This document shows, piece by piece, positions 23,959 to 31,736 of a stretch of DNA of 32,600 nt. The notes below the pieces were generated by a model, which worked only from the letters and a program-made list of their open reading frames with translations, made no database searches and was not told the origin of the DNA. A program made the position numbers and the translations under genes. The DNA is taken from assembly GCA_009904025.1 (NCBI GenBank), contig WYEE01000068.1, forward strand, positions 1-32,600. Direction: 5' to 3'. The stretch comes from Thermogladius sp. GTDB lineage: Archaea; Thermoproteota; Thermoprotei_A; Sulfolobales; Desulfurococcaceae. Numbering within the stretch: the stretch's first letter is position 1; each line of letters begins with the position of its first letter.

Positions 23959-24987
23959 CTAGGTGAGGATGCTGGATGCTGAGACCCACAGCGCTGTTAA
24001 ACCCACTAGTGCCTGGAGTAGTGCTATGAATAAGACTACCTCCGGCTCCCTCGCCTTCCCCTTCAACCTGGTGATCGATTTTATGGCGAGGTGTGTTAGG
24101 CTGTAGGATTTGTCGTAGGGTGGTAGGAGACTCCCGTCTTCCATCGGCCTCCCGAAATTCTCCTTGTAGACCCCGTCTCTAAGCCCTCTAATAAATAAGG
24201 CTAGTTCAACAAAGTATAGTGTGAAGAGCATGAGGGAGAACTTTACCGTCTTATACATGATCGCTAGAGCGGCGAAATACGCTCCTACAGCATAGGTGAA
24301 AGTATTTCCCGGGAATACTCTGGCAGGATATTTATTGTAGACTAGGAAGCCTCCTATACCTGAAGCCATTATCAACGAGGCTGTGAGCAAGCCGTCTAAG
24401 CCTTTAACAAAGCCTAAGATCCCCATGAACAGCATTAGCAGAATACCCTGGAGGGCCTCCAGCCCGTTGTAGCCTGCCAGCATGTTGAAGCCGTTGCTCG
24501 CCCCTATTACGCCTATGGGTATAAGCAATAGGTAGTAGGCTAGACCAAAGTCAACTGCCCCTATAAGAGGTAGTGTAATAGTGGGGATCCCGACTTTCAA
24601 AACAACAAGTGGTAGGGAGATCGGGGCCATCAGTAGAACCCTGTATATAGCTCTCAAACCCTTCTTCCACCCTAGAACATCGTCGAGGAAGCCTAGATAC
24701 CCCGACATGAATAAGAGTAGTGCGAGCGAGATATAGTTTCTCAACAAGCTCTCGTCGTTTAACACGTAGGTTTGAAGGCCAATGAAGGATAGTAACCCTA
24801 GTGCGACCCCGAAAGAAACCCATATGCCGCCCGCTTCAGCTGCGTAGACTTCACCCCGTTTATTCATATCCCTTCCCGTGAAGCCTATTAGATGGGCCTT
24901 GCCGATCCACCATCTAACCCCGATGAGGGAGCTCGCGAACGAAATCGCCATAGCTGCTAGCATGAATAGGAGGTCTGTGGAGTCCAC
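23959..24987 (-). CDS. GlcNAc-1-P transferase of the GPT/MraY family (AglH-like)
   Basis: Integral membrane enzyme, about 10 helices in 342 residues, that transfers a sugar-1-phosphate from a UDP-sugar to dolichyl phosphate, the first step of lipid-linked oligosaccharide assembly for N-glycosylation. GFLDDVLGW (99-107) with D102-D103 and SNGFNMLAGYNGLEA (164-178) are the GPT motifs, closer to eukaryotic DPAGT1 (NAINILAGINGLE) than to bacterial MraY. The third block reads FPGNTFTYAVGA (225-236) where DPAGT1 has GDTF; the Mg-binding aspartate is Asn here. The cytosolic loop RDGVYKENFGRPMEDGS (around 270-286) fits the nucleotide-binding loop. It starts one base after the XPF stop, so it is translationally coupled. 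It would feed AglB at 6100-8550. Confidence 0.88.
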   Translation of the reverse strand: MDSTDLLFMLAAMAISFASSLIGVRWWIGKAHLIGFTGRDMNKRGEVYAAEAGGIWVSFGVALGLLSFIGLQTYVLNDESLLRNYISLALLLFMSGYLGFLDDVLGWKKGLRAIYRVLLMAPISLPLVVLKVGIPTITLPLIGAVDFGLAYYLLLIPIGVIGASNGFNMLAGYNGLEALQGILLMLFMGILGFVKGLDGLLTASLIMASGIGGFLVYNKYPARVFPGNTFTYAVGAYFAALAIMYKTVKFSLMLFTLYFVELALFIRGLRDGVYKENFGRPMEDGSLLPPYDKSYSLTHLAIKSITRLKGKAREPEVVLFIALLQALVGLTALWVSASSILT

Positions 24988-24988
24988 T

Positions 24989-25690
24989 CTACATCTCCCT
25001 CCAGGGCGTATTCAACACGGCGTATATCTCCTGCGCCCTCTTCTCCCCAATACCCTCAACTTTCAATAAGTCTGAGATACTCGCATTGGCGATATTCCTG
25101 ATGGTTTTGAAATAGGCTAGAAGCCTCCTAGCCAATGTAGGGCCGGCTAAACCCTCCACTACGTAGAGGATCCTCTCATTCAACTCCATAGGCTTCTTCT
25201 CAACTCTCATCCTCAGAATCTTCTTATCCTTCGTTTCACCCAGACTCTTTGATTTTGCCACAATCCATTCAATAGTCGCCTCGGGATTAGGCGTGTTTAA
25301 AACCGGGATCCCGAAATCCAGCATCAATGTATCGAGGACCCTTAGCACGCTCTGTATCCTCCACCCCCTGTATTTCTCGAGGGAGCCGATCCAACCCTCT
25401 ACCACGATCAAGGGTTGGTAACCGTCTTTCTCCGCTGCTTCCCGCAACAGCTTGGATTGATCCCATATCCTGTTATCCCTAATACTATTCGCCAAGTCGT
25501 CCACGCTCTTTCTCTCAACAAGAATCGGTTGTTTATCTGGTGGTGCGAGGAGTAGGAAGTCGCCTGCTGGTAGGGGTTGGATGGCTGTCCTCAAACCCCT
25601 CATGTTTAAAACCTTCTTGAAATCAGGGTGCTTCGAGTCTTCGCGGCTGTCGACGATAACGTCGACGGGGGTAAGCAGGAGGAAAGCCAA
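24989..25690 (-). CDS. xpf: XPF/Mus81-family structure-specific endonuclease, short form
   Basis: Cuts branched DNA (flaps, forks, Holliday-type junctions) and in crenarchaea works with PCNA. The 233-residue protein has the nuclease signature in order: VDSRED (13-18), AGDF (42-45), LVERKSVDD (57-65) with the ERK-x3-D core, then the helix RDNRIWDQ. After a linker rich in charged residues (SLGETKDKKILRMRVEKK), a helix-hairpin-helix pair (EGLAGPTLARRLL and LKVEGIGEKRAQEI) closes the protein. There is no helicase domain, typical for the crenarchaeal form, as opposed to euryarchaeal Hef. I see no clear PCNA-binding box at the C-terminus (LNTPWREM). It leads a pair with the GPT-like gene. High confidence. 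Confidence 0.93.
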   Translation of the reverse strand: MAFLLLTPVDVIVDSREDSKHPDFKKVLNMRGLRTAIQPLPAGDFLLLAPPDKQPILVERKSVDDLANSIRDNRIWDQSKLLREAAEKDGYQPLIVVEGWIGSLEKYRGWRIQSVLRVLDTLMLDFGIPVLNTPNPEATIEWIVAKSKSLGETKDKKILRMRVEKKPMELNERILYVVEGLAGPTLARRLLAYFKTIRNIANASISDLLKVEGIGEKRAQEIYAVLNTPWREM

Positions 25691-25753
25691 TTTAAGCCAC
25701 CGCCGTAATGCTCGCCTGACGTGTAGTTAAGATTGGAGTGAGAAATTAAAATA

Positions 25754-27049
25754 TCATATATCAGCGTAGAACAGGTAGTCTACAGGTGTAGTGTAAGTTC
25801 TATAGACTTTTGCCTCCCTCTTCTTCAACTCGACATATGATTCAACTAACTCGCTGGGGAAAACTGGTTTAAGGTATTCGTGGTCTGATTCAAGTGCTTC
25901 AACAGCCTCCTCGAGGCTGGCGGGCAGCTTCCTCCAACTACCACATCCAGAGGGGTTCTCAAACAAGTTTACTGAGACGGGTGGGCCGGGATCTATTTTC
26001 CTTCTAATACCGTCAAGGCCTGCTAGTATAACGGCTGATATAGCTAGGTAAGGGTTTGCAGTCGGGTCAGGTGGCCTGTACTCGATTCTAGCTTTGTTCT
26101 GCAACGGGACTCTAACCGCGGTCGTCCTGTTCCCAACACCCCAGGACACGTATACAGGGGCCTCAAACCCCTCCACTAGTCTTCTATAGCTGTTGACTGT
26201 TGGGTTTGTGAACGCTGCCAGACTTCTAGCGTGCTCTAGGAGTCCCCCTATAAAGTATAGTGCTTCACCACTCAACTCGCCTCCCTCGGCAAAGATATTG
26301 GAGGCCCCTCTCCACAAGCTCACATGTATGTGTAACCCGCTGCCATAGTCGTCTGGGAAAGGCTTTGCGAGGAAGATTGGTTTAAACCCTTCTTTCTCGC
26401 CTATCACGCGAGCAATATACTTGAATACCTGGACGAAATCCCCTATTTCGACGGGTGTGTCGGCTAGTGTTGAAACCTCGATTTGACCCCGGGGCCCGTT
26501 CTCCCTGTGGGTTTTATTGAAGAAAAACCCGTTTTTCTCTAGTTCGGAGAGTATAGTCTCCAATAGTCTATCAGAGTGCGATGCCTCCGAGGAGTTGTAT
26601 GTTTTCACATACCATAGGGATGACTGAGGGAAGTCGACGCCGCTGAACAGCTCTACTTCAAGGCACTGCCTGGTTGCACCCAAGTTTAAGTTAACTGATT
26701 TAGCAATGTAGAATTCTATTTCAACACCTACCCTCGCCTCCAGGTCTTCCTGCCTCAGATACTCGGTGAGTCTCTCCGCGATGAACCTCGGGTCTTTCAC
26801 ATACCTTTCCTCGCCTCTTGTGAATAAGCCTGAGATATAGTGCTTGCCCTGGAGGAAACCTGTTGTTAGAGGCCTGCTTGTAACCGGCCTAACGAGTAGG
26901 TCGCTGTTCTCAACCTCCAGGAATCCCATGAGGCTTGACCCGTCTACAATAGCGTGGATCCCCGATAAGATGTCGGGATCCCCATTTATCATTAGTGAGA
27001 CTCTTCTCAATTTCCCTATGAGATCTGTGTAGAGTAAGTGTGTCAGCAT
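25754..27049 (-). CDS. glnA: Glutamine synthetase-like, N-terminally short
   Basis: Class I glutamine synthetase fold: makes glutamine from glutamate, ammonia and ATP. In 431 residues I see DGSS (about 32-35), the metal-binding GVEIEFYI (about 102-109), GPRGQIEVS, GSGLHIHVSLW, YRRLVEGFEAPVYVSWGVGNRTTAVRVP and IEYRPPDPTANPYLA, so ATP-, glutamate- and metal-binding residues are kept. Usual proteins have 440-470 residues and start with a helix of about 20 residues that this one lacks; an in-frame stop two codons before the ATG rules out an upstream start. It could also be a gamma-glutamyl-amine or related ligase paralogue. SD GAGGT lies 6-10 bases before the ATG. It is divergent from an Lrp regulator with a 64-base gap, which suggests feedback control by amino acids. 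Confidence 0.88.
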   Translation of the reverse strand: MLTHLLYTDLIGKLRRVSLMINGDPDILSGIHAIVDGSSLMGFLEVENSDLLVRPVTSRPLTTGFLQGKHYISGLFTRGEERYVKDPRFIAERLTEYLRQEDLEARVGVEIEFYIAKSVNLNLGATRQCLEVELFSGVDFPQSSLWYVKTYNSSEASHSDRLLETILSELEKNGFFFNKTHRENGPRGQIEVSTLADTPVEIGDFVQVFKYIARVIGEKEGFKPIFLAKPFPDDYGSGLHIHVSLWRGASNIFAEGGELSGEALYFIGGLLEHARSLAAFTNPTVNSYRRLVEGFEAPVYVSWGVGNRTTAVRVPLQNKARIEYRPPDPTANPYLAISAVILAGLDGIRRKIDPGPPVSVNLFENPSGCGSWRKLPASLEEAVEALESDHEYLKPVFPSELVESYVELKKREAKVYRTYTTPVDYLFYADI

Positions 27050-27131
27050 GCTTCAACCTCTTATATGGGGGCTTTAAACAATTGAATCCTTTTAAAACCC
27101 TTCCAGGATAATATTGTATAGGTTTCATGAA
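27050..27131. promoter_or_regulatory. Divergent glnA-lrp promoter/operator region
   Basis: In 82 bases there are two AT boxes, GCTTTAAACA (27071-27080) and CTTTTAAAAC (27089-27098), which form an imperfect inverted repeat (GGG-x-TTTAAA ... TTTTAAAA-CCC). The second lies about 30 bases before the predicted lrp transcript start; the first, read on the minus strand, suits glnA. The symmetry makes this a plausible binding site for the Lrp protein, giving autoregulation and glnA control. Inference from pattern. Confidence 0.4.
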
Positions 27132-27605
27132 ATGCCAAGAATCGTTGAAAGAAGTACAGGTATGCTCGATGAGATTGATAGGAGGCTTTTGGAAATCTTA
27201 CGAGAGGACTCAAGGCGTAGGCTGAAGGATATAGCTGGCGAACTCTCTAAACCCGTCTCAACCATACATGAGAGGGTTAGAAAGCTTGTTAGAACGCGTG
27301 TTATAAAGAAATTCACTGTGGAAGTTGACTACAGCAAACTAGGCTACAATGTTAAAGCCCTAATCCTGCTGAACGTTGACGGCAAGCATATCCTGGACGT
27401 TGAGGGGGATATATCGAGGCATCCCAACGTTGAGGCCGTCTACGATATAACAGGGGAGTTCGACGTGGCTGTCATAGCGTCTTTCAAGAGCATAAGCGAG
27501 TTAGACGAGTTTGTTAAATGGCTTCTCAAACACCCTTACATAAAGCAGAGTAGGACTAGTATAATCTTCAGAGTGGCGAAAGAGGAGAAGAGGCTCCCGC
27601 TTTGA
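27132..27605 (+). CDS. Lrp/AsnC-family transcriptional regulator
   Basis: A 157-residue protein from ATG 27132 with the standard Lrp layout: helix-turn-helix LDEIDRRLLEILREDSRRRLKDIAGEL ... VSTIHERVRKLVRTRVIKKFTV in the first 60 residues, then a RAM/ligand-binding beta-alpha-beta domain (NVKALILLNVDG, VEAVYDITGEFDVAVIASFKS, TSIIFRVAKEE). The effector is probably an amino acid such as glutamine, lysine or leucine, but the sequence does not say which. A TTG at 27114 would add six residues; an internal ATG at 27162 would start at the HTH helix. Its last four bases overlap the start of the threonine-synthase-like gene (TTGA), so the two regulators are translationally coupled. Divergent from glutamine synthetase. 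Confidence 0.93.
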   Translation: MPRIVERSTGMLDEIDRRLLEILREDSRRRLKDIAGELSKPVSTIHERVRKLVRTRVIKKFTVEVDYSKLGYNVKALILLNVDGKHILDVEGDISRHPNVEAVYDITGEFDVAVIASFKSISELDEFVKWLLKHPYIKQSRTSIIFRVAKEEKRLPL

Positions 27606-28903
27606 GGGGGAGTTTAATAGCGAGATGCACCAGGTGCGGGCGGGCATACTCCGAGGGCAGGGATATTATCTGCCCCTACTGCGGAGGGTTGATCAAACCA
27701 GTTTACCAGCCTCGTTGGAGTATAAGTGGTGAGGAAGGTGTGTGGCGGTACTCCAGTCTACTACCCGAGGTTAGAATAAAGGTCACGCTAGGCGAGGGCT
27801 CAACCCCTCTAATAAAGGCAGGTAGCTCTGTGAGGGGTGATGTAAATGTATGGTTTAAAGATGAGACGAGGAACCCTACTGGGAGTTTCAGGGATAGGGC
27901 GGCAGCAATAATGGTGAGCGATGCTGTATCCGGTAAATTCAAGAGGATTATTTTAGCCAGCGACGGTAACACGGGGGCTAGTGTAGCCGCCTACGCGGCG
28001 AGAGCTGGGATACCTGTAACAATCTACCTTCCCAAGTGGGTTGAAGACGAGAAAATTATTTTAATGAAGTCTTTCGGCGCTAGAGTCCTCGTGGAGGATA
28101 AAACCCTCGACGAGCTCCTAGACTACGTCCACGACAGGGCTAGGAGGGAGGGTTTCTACAATGCTTCAAGCACATTCAACTACCTAGCCCTCCAAGGTTT
28201 GAAGACTATAGCATTCGAGATATATGAGAGGCTTGGATCTAATGTTAACGCAGTCTACCTGCCTCTAGGCAGCGGTCTAACCCTCCTCTCCCTCTACGAG
28301 GGTTTCAGAGAGCTAGTTGAACTCGGGTTAACGAGCCGGGTTCCAAAGCTCATTGGGGTTGAAGCATGTGGTAGACCCCTCTACTCGTCGAGCCTACACG
28401 ATGTTCCGCCGTGTGGGGAGGAGCCCTTGCCCGGTCTAAGATACTTGAAGCCGGTGATATACGAGCACGTTCTAGGGGTCTTAGAGAAGTTTGGGGAGAC
28501 CGTGGTGGTGTCGAGGAGACAAGTGTTGGAGGCCGCTGAAAAGCTTAGCCGTAGCGAAGGGTTGTTCGCAGAGGCATCATCGGCCGTAAGCTTCGCGGGC
28601 TTCCTGGAGAGCCCGGAGGATAAGAGTGTTGTCTTGATCACCAGCCACGGGCTGAAATCCCCTGAGGCGTACTCTAAGGCGAGGAGGTTGAGATTCACCG
28701 AGGTGTTTCCGGGTGTGACAAAAAGGCTTATACTGGACTTGCTTTCAAGGCACCCGGGTTTAACAGGCTACGAGGTTTGGAGGATGCTAGGCGTCAATAT
28801 TTCCCCGCAAGCAGTCTACCAGCACTTAAAGGAGCTCGAGGCAAGAGGCTTGTTGAGATCTGCTGATGAGGAGGGGAGGAGGAAATACTACTTGGTAAAA
28901 TGA
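27602..28903 (+). CDS. Threonine-synthase-like pseudoenzyme fused to winged helix-turn-helix
   Basis: Residues 1-362 follow threonine synthase: zinc-ribbon cysteines C9/C12 and C24/C27, GEGSTPL (64-70), NPTGSFRDRAAA (91-102), SDGNTGASVAAYAARAG (120-136), ASSTFNYLALQG, PLGSGLT (221-227) and TSHGLK (347-352). In the enzymes NPTGSFKDR contains the lysine that forms the Schiff base with PLP; the codon here is AGG, R97. Without it normal catalysis is not expected. Residues ~374-433 form a winged helix (LLSRHPGLTGYEVWRML, VNISPQAVYQHLKELEARGLL, then a basic wing GRRKYYL) of ArsR/PadR kind. It is therefore more likely a ligand-sensing transcription factor than an enzyme; PLP or a phosphorylated amino-acid analogue is a possible ligand. 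It overlaps lrp by 4 bases and precedes an operator-like palindrome and an ECF transporter. A genuine thrC should exist elsewhere. Confidence 0.85.
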   Translation: MRGSLIARCTRCGRAYSEGRDIICPYCGGLIKPVYQPRWSISGEEGVWRYSSLLPEVRIKVTLGEGSTPLIKAGSSVRGDVNVWFKDETRNPTGSFRDRAAAIMVSDAVSGKFKRIILASDGNTGASVAAYAARAGIPVTIYLPKWVEDEKIILMKSFGARVLVEDKTLDELLDYVHDRARREGFYNASSTFNYLALQGLKTIAFEIYERLGSNVNAVYLPLGSGLTLLSLYEGFRELVELGLTSRVPKLIGVEACGRPLYSSSLHDVPPCGEEPLPGLRYLKPVIYEHVLGVLEKFGETVVVSRRQVLEAAEKLSRSEGLFAEASSAVSFAGFLESPEDKSVVLITSHGLKSPEAYSKARRLRFTEVFPGVTKRLILDLLSRHPGLTGYEVWRMLGVNISPQAVYQHLKELEARGLLRSADEEGRRKYYLVK

Positions 28904-28916
28904 CTTAAACCCTTTC

Positions 28917-28934
28917 TTAAAGTTTAAACTTTAA
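28917..28934. promoter_or_regulatory. 18-bp perfect palindrome, operator candidate for ECF operon
   Basis: TTAAAGTTTAAACTTTAA is perfectly palindromic over 18 bases. It lies 13 bases after the winged-helix pseudoenzyme stop and 36 bases before the ATG of the ECF S-component, overlapping a probable TATA region. Size and position suit a dimeric regulator. Both Lrp and the winged-helix protein are encoded immediately upstream. Pattern seen directly; binding is inference. Confidence 0.5.
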
Positions 28935-28970
28935 TAGTGTTAGAAAGCATTATAGCCCAACGGTGGTCTA

Positions 28971-29696
28971 ATGAGGAGGTTGCTTGAAGCAGTAGTCTTC
29001 ACAGTCCTCGTCTACGTGGCTACAGTTGTGCTCCAAATATACCAGCCTGTCACAGGAGGCTACTTCAACCTAGGTGAATCCATGATATACCTGGCAGCCA
29101 TGGTCAGTAGCCCTATTGTAGCAGCCCTGGCGGGGGGCGTGGGCTCTTCCCTAGCCGATTTGTCCACGGGCTACGCTATCTTCGCACCCGCAACCTTTAT
29201 CATAAAATTCACAGAGGGGTATCTGGCCGGTCTATTGATCGGATGGTTTAGGAGGACCAGGCGGAAGGCCTTCGCGGCTGCGAGTGTTGGGGCTGTCTAC
29301 GCTCTAGGCTTGTATTATGGGATATCGTACTGGGCGGGGGTCGTTGAGTTCGGCCCCAGCTCCTGGCTCGGGATAAGCTTTTCATCCAGCACGCTCGAGT
29401 TCCCCTGGTATGGCTGGCTACTTGCTACAGTTATCCTGGGCGCAATAGTGGTCTACGGGGTCTCGAAGTATGTTGTCAAGTCGCTTGAGCCTATAGCATT
29501 GCTTGTAGCAGGGTCTTTGATGGTTGCAGGCTACTTCCTCTACGAGTACTTCGTCAGTAACCCACTCACAGGTAGGCCTCCTATAAACGCTTTGTATGAG
29601 GTTCCAGTGAACATAGGTCAAGCCGTGGCAGGCGTTATAATCTCGCTTCCAATAGCAGTCTGGCTTTATAGAGCGGGCTTCATAAAGGAGAGCTAG
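28971..29696 (+). CDS. ECF transporter S-component (substrate binding)
   Basis: A 241-residue membrane protein with 6 or more helices that determines substrate specificity in an energy-coupling-factor transporter. GGYFNLGESMIYLAAMVSSP (28-47) and the following AGGVGSSLADLSTGYAIFAPATFIIKFTEG are the features of the archaeal/COG4720-like S-components (LGE on helix 2 and the A-P-x-T-x-I-I-K helix). Residues 130-150 form a polar loop and the C-terminus returns to the cytosol. The ligand is unknown: vitamins, queuosine precursors and pyridoxine are transported by relatives. It is followed after 10 bases by the ATPase and T genes, so the transporter is complete. The link with the PLP-fold regulator next door makes vitamin B6 or an amino acid derivative an attractive but unproven guess. 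Confidence 0.75.
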   Translation: MRRLLEAVVFTVLVYVATVVLQIYQPVTGGYFNLGESMIYLAAMVSSPIVAALAGGVGSSLADLSTGYAIFAPATFIIKFTEGYLAGLLIGWFRRTRRKAFAAASVGAVYALGLYYGISYWAGVVEFGPSSWLGISFSSSTLEFPWYGWLLATVILGAIVVYGVSKYVVKSLEPIALLVAGSLMVAGYFLYEYFVSNPLTGRPPINALYEVPVNIGQAVAGVIISLPIAVWLYRAGFIKES

Positions 29697-29706
29697 GATT
29701 TTTTAA

Positions 29707-31002
29707 GTGGTTAAATTGCTCCTGGAAGCCAGTATAGATGAGGCTGGATACCCGGGCGGGTTCAAGGTTAGAAATATCCATCTCGAACTAAGTGAGGGGG
29801 AGGTTGTCGTAATAACAGGTAGGTCTGGCTCCGGTAAGACAACACTTGTTAGAGCTATAACAAACACTATAAAAATCCAAGGGGGTTTCCTCCATGGGGA
29901 AGTATACATTAAGGGTAGAAGTATAAGGGAATACAATCCGTGGGAACTGGCTAAGAGACTCGCGTACATACCACAGGAGCCCTGGTACGGTATCATTGGG
30001 TACACTGTGGGCTCAGAGTTCTGCTACACACAGTTGGTTACCAGCGGGGTGTGCGATATGAGGGTTCTCGGCGAGGCCGGGTTCAATGGTAGAGAGGATT
30101 TCATAACCTACGGTTTGAGCGCTGGTCAAACCCAGCTTCTACTATGGGCTGAAGCCCTCGCGACAGGAGCCGAGGTCGTAGTGATGGACGAGCCGTTTGT
30201 CTACCTGGACGAGGAGAATAGGAGTAAGCTACTGGGCTTCGTGGGGAGGATGATTAGAGAAGGTAGGGGCCTAATAATAGTAGACCACAACCCATCCCAC
30301 TGGATGAGTCTCAACCCCCGTCTATTAGTGTTGGAGAAAGGTTCAGTAGTGTACGATGGAGACGCATCGGATTGGCGGGTGGAGGTACCTGAAACCACGG
30401 TTAAATCTGGGAGGAAGGGGAGGGTTGCCGTGGAAGCCCGGGATATATGGTTCAAGTACCCGGGCTACAGCTGGGTTTTGAAAGGCGTGTCCTTCATGGT
30501 CGAAGAGGGGGGTTTAACCGCCGTTGTAGGCGGCAACGGTTCTGGTAAAACAACGCTTTTGAAGATCGTAGGCGGGTTGCTGAAGCCTACTAGGGGACGC
30601 GTATTCACTGGAGGCAGAGCCATCTACATACCGGAGAACCCCCTCGCATACTACTCTATGCCCACCCCGAGGGAGGAATTGATGTACATGGCGAGAGGAG
30701 ACGAGAGCAAGTTTCTCGAGGTGGTTGAACTGTTTGATTTGAGGGGGATCCTAGACTCCAAGCTGTCGAACCTTAGCTCGGGGGAGAGGAGGAGGCTCGC
30801 TATCGCATCAGCCTACCTGGGAGGCTTCGACATATACCTTCTCGACGAGCCGACGGGGGGCTTAGACGCCTATAATGTTGCCAGGGTTCTCGAGGCTGTC
30901 CAGCGGCTCCTGGATGATGGGAAGACTGTTATAGCCGCCAGCCACGACTCCAGGCTAACAGGGGCTACTGATAAAATCTTCTTGGGAGGAGGCGGGTTTT
31001 GA
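29707..31002 (+). CDS. ECF transporter ATPase, fused A and A' domains
   Basis: One 431-residue protein carries two ABC ATPase domains, which are separate subunits (EcfA and EcfA') in many bacteria. Domain 1 (about 1-215): Walker A GRSGSGKT (38-45), signature LSAGQ (about 138-142), Walker B VVVMDEPFVYLD, H-loop IIVDHNPSHW. Domain 2 (about 242-431): GGNGSGKTT, signature LSSGERRRLA, Walker B YLLDEPTGGLD, H-loop AASHDSR. All catalytic residues, including both Walker B glutamates, are present, so both sites look active. GTG start. The stop TGA overlaps the TTG start of the T-component by 4 bases, indicating coupling. It energises the S-component at 28971. High confidence. Confidence 0.93.
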   Translation: MVKLLLEASIDEAGYPGGFKVRNIHLELSEGEVVVITGRSGSGKTTLVRAITNTIKIQGGFLHGEVYIKGRSIREYNPWELAKRLAYIPQEPWYGIIGYTVGSEFCYTQLVTSGVCDMRVLGEAGFNGREDFITYGLSAGQTQLLLWAEALATGAEVVVMDEPFVYLDEENRSKLLGFVGRMIREGRGLIIVDHNPSHWMSLNPRLLVLEKGSVVYDGDASDWRVEVPETTVKSGRKGRVAVEARDIWFKYPGYSWVLKGVSFMVEEGGLTAVVGGNGSGKTTLLKIVGGLLKPTRGRVFTGGRAIYIPENPLAYYSMPTPREELMYMARGDESKFLEVVELFDLRGILDSKLSNLSSGERRRLAIASAYLGGFDIYLLDEPTGGLDAYNVARVLEAVQRLLDDGKTVIAASHDSRLTGATDKIFLGGGGF

Positions 31003-31703
31003 CGAGCGTTATCGGCGTGCTGGTAGGCTTCATCTACAGGGTCTTCTTCCTGAAAGGCGAGGAGGGGTTTAGACTAGCCTCGACATGGGTTAAACTATTA
31101 TTTCTTGCTTCAAGCCTTTATCTACTGACGAAACAGGGGTTTCAACCGGCTCTCGCGAATATCGCTACCGTGCTAGCTTTATCCTTGATGTGGCCTGGCT
31201 TCGAGTGGTTTACAAGCGGTTCCCTAATCTCCCTTATCCCAGCCCTCTGGTTTTCAGCTACAGCCTACATAAGCTGGTTGCTAGGCCTACCGGGCGTAAG
31301 CCTCACCGGGGCCCTCAACATACTTGTAAGGACTATCTCGATATCCCTTACAATACTTTTCTTCGCCTCCACTATTAGTCCAGTAAGGCTTTCAAACATC
31401 CTGCTTAGAATAGGGGCTCCTTCATACTATCCCCTACTGGTCTGGAGGACCATGCCGTACGGTATGAGAGTATTACTAGACTCAGTTCAGATCGGGGTGA
31501 TGAAGGGTGAGAAACCTCACAAGAGGCTGGCCCCCGCTGTAGCCATAATGTTAGAGTACGGTAGCTATGTCGAGGAGTACAACTGGTTTAAATTCGAGGG
31601 TAAGCCTGCGGCACCACTGCCCTCCAGGGGGTCGATGAAACACACCATCATGCTAGCCGTTGCCTCAGCCCTGGAGATAGCTCTAGGAGCACTATTTCCT
31701 TGA
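30999..31703 (+). CDS. ECF transporter T-component, divergent
   Basis: A 234-residue membrane protein with about 5 helices (for example 32-45, 52-68, 74-96, 105-125, 214-232) that couples the S-component to the ATPases. STISPVRLSNILLRIG (125-139) followed by WRTMPYGMRVLLDSVQIGVMKG fits the EcfT pattern before the first coupling helix. The two A-R-G motifs that normally contact the ATPases are not visible: the first position reads M-K-G (168-170) and the second region reads WFKFEG (196-201). It is shorter than typical EcfT proteins (about 260). TTG start inside the ATPase gene's end. The genomic position makes the assignment strong despite divergence. Confidence 0.78.
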   Translation: MTSVIGVLVGFIYRVFFLKGEEGFRLASTWVKLLFLASSLYLLTKQGFQPALANIATVLALSLMWPGFEWFTSGSLISLIPALWFSATAYISWLLGLPGVSLTGALNILVRTISISLTILFFASTISPVRLSNILLRIGAPSYYPLLVWRTMPYGMRVLLDSVQIGVMKGEKPHKRLAPAVAIMLEYGSYVEEYNWFKFEGKPAAPLPSRGSMKHTIMLAVASALEIALGALFP

Positions 31704-31736
31704 AGGGAAATAAGGGGCTTAAAGTAAGATCTGAAT

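Noticed and set aside
27602..28903. Annotation as ordinary threonine synthase
   Set aside because: Schiff-base lysine is arginine and a winged helix is fused; naming it as the enzyme would mislead.
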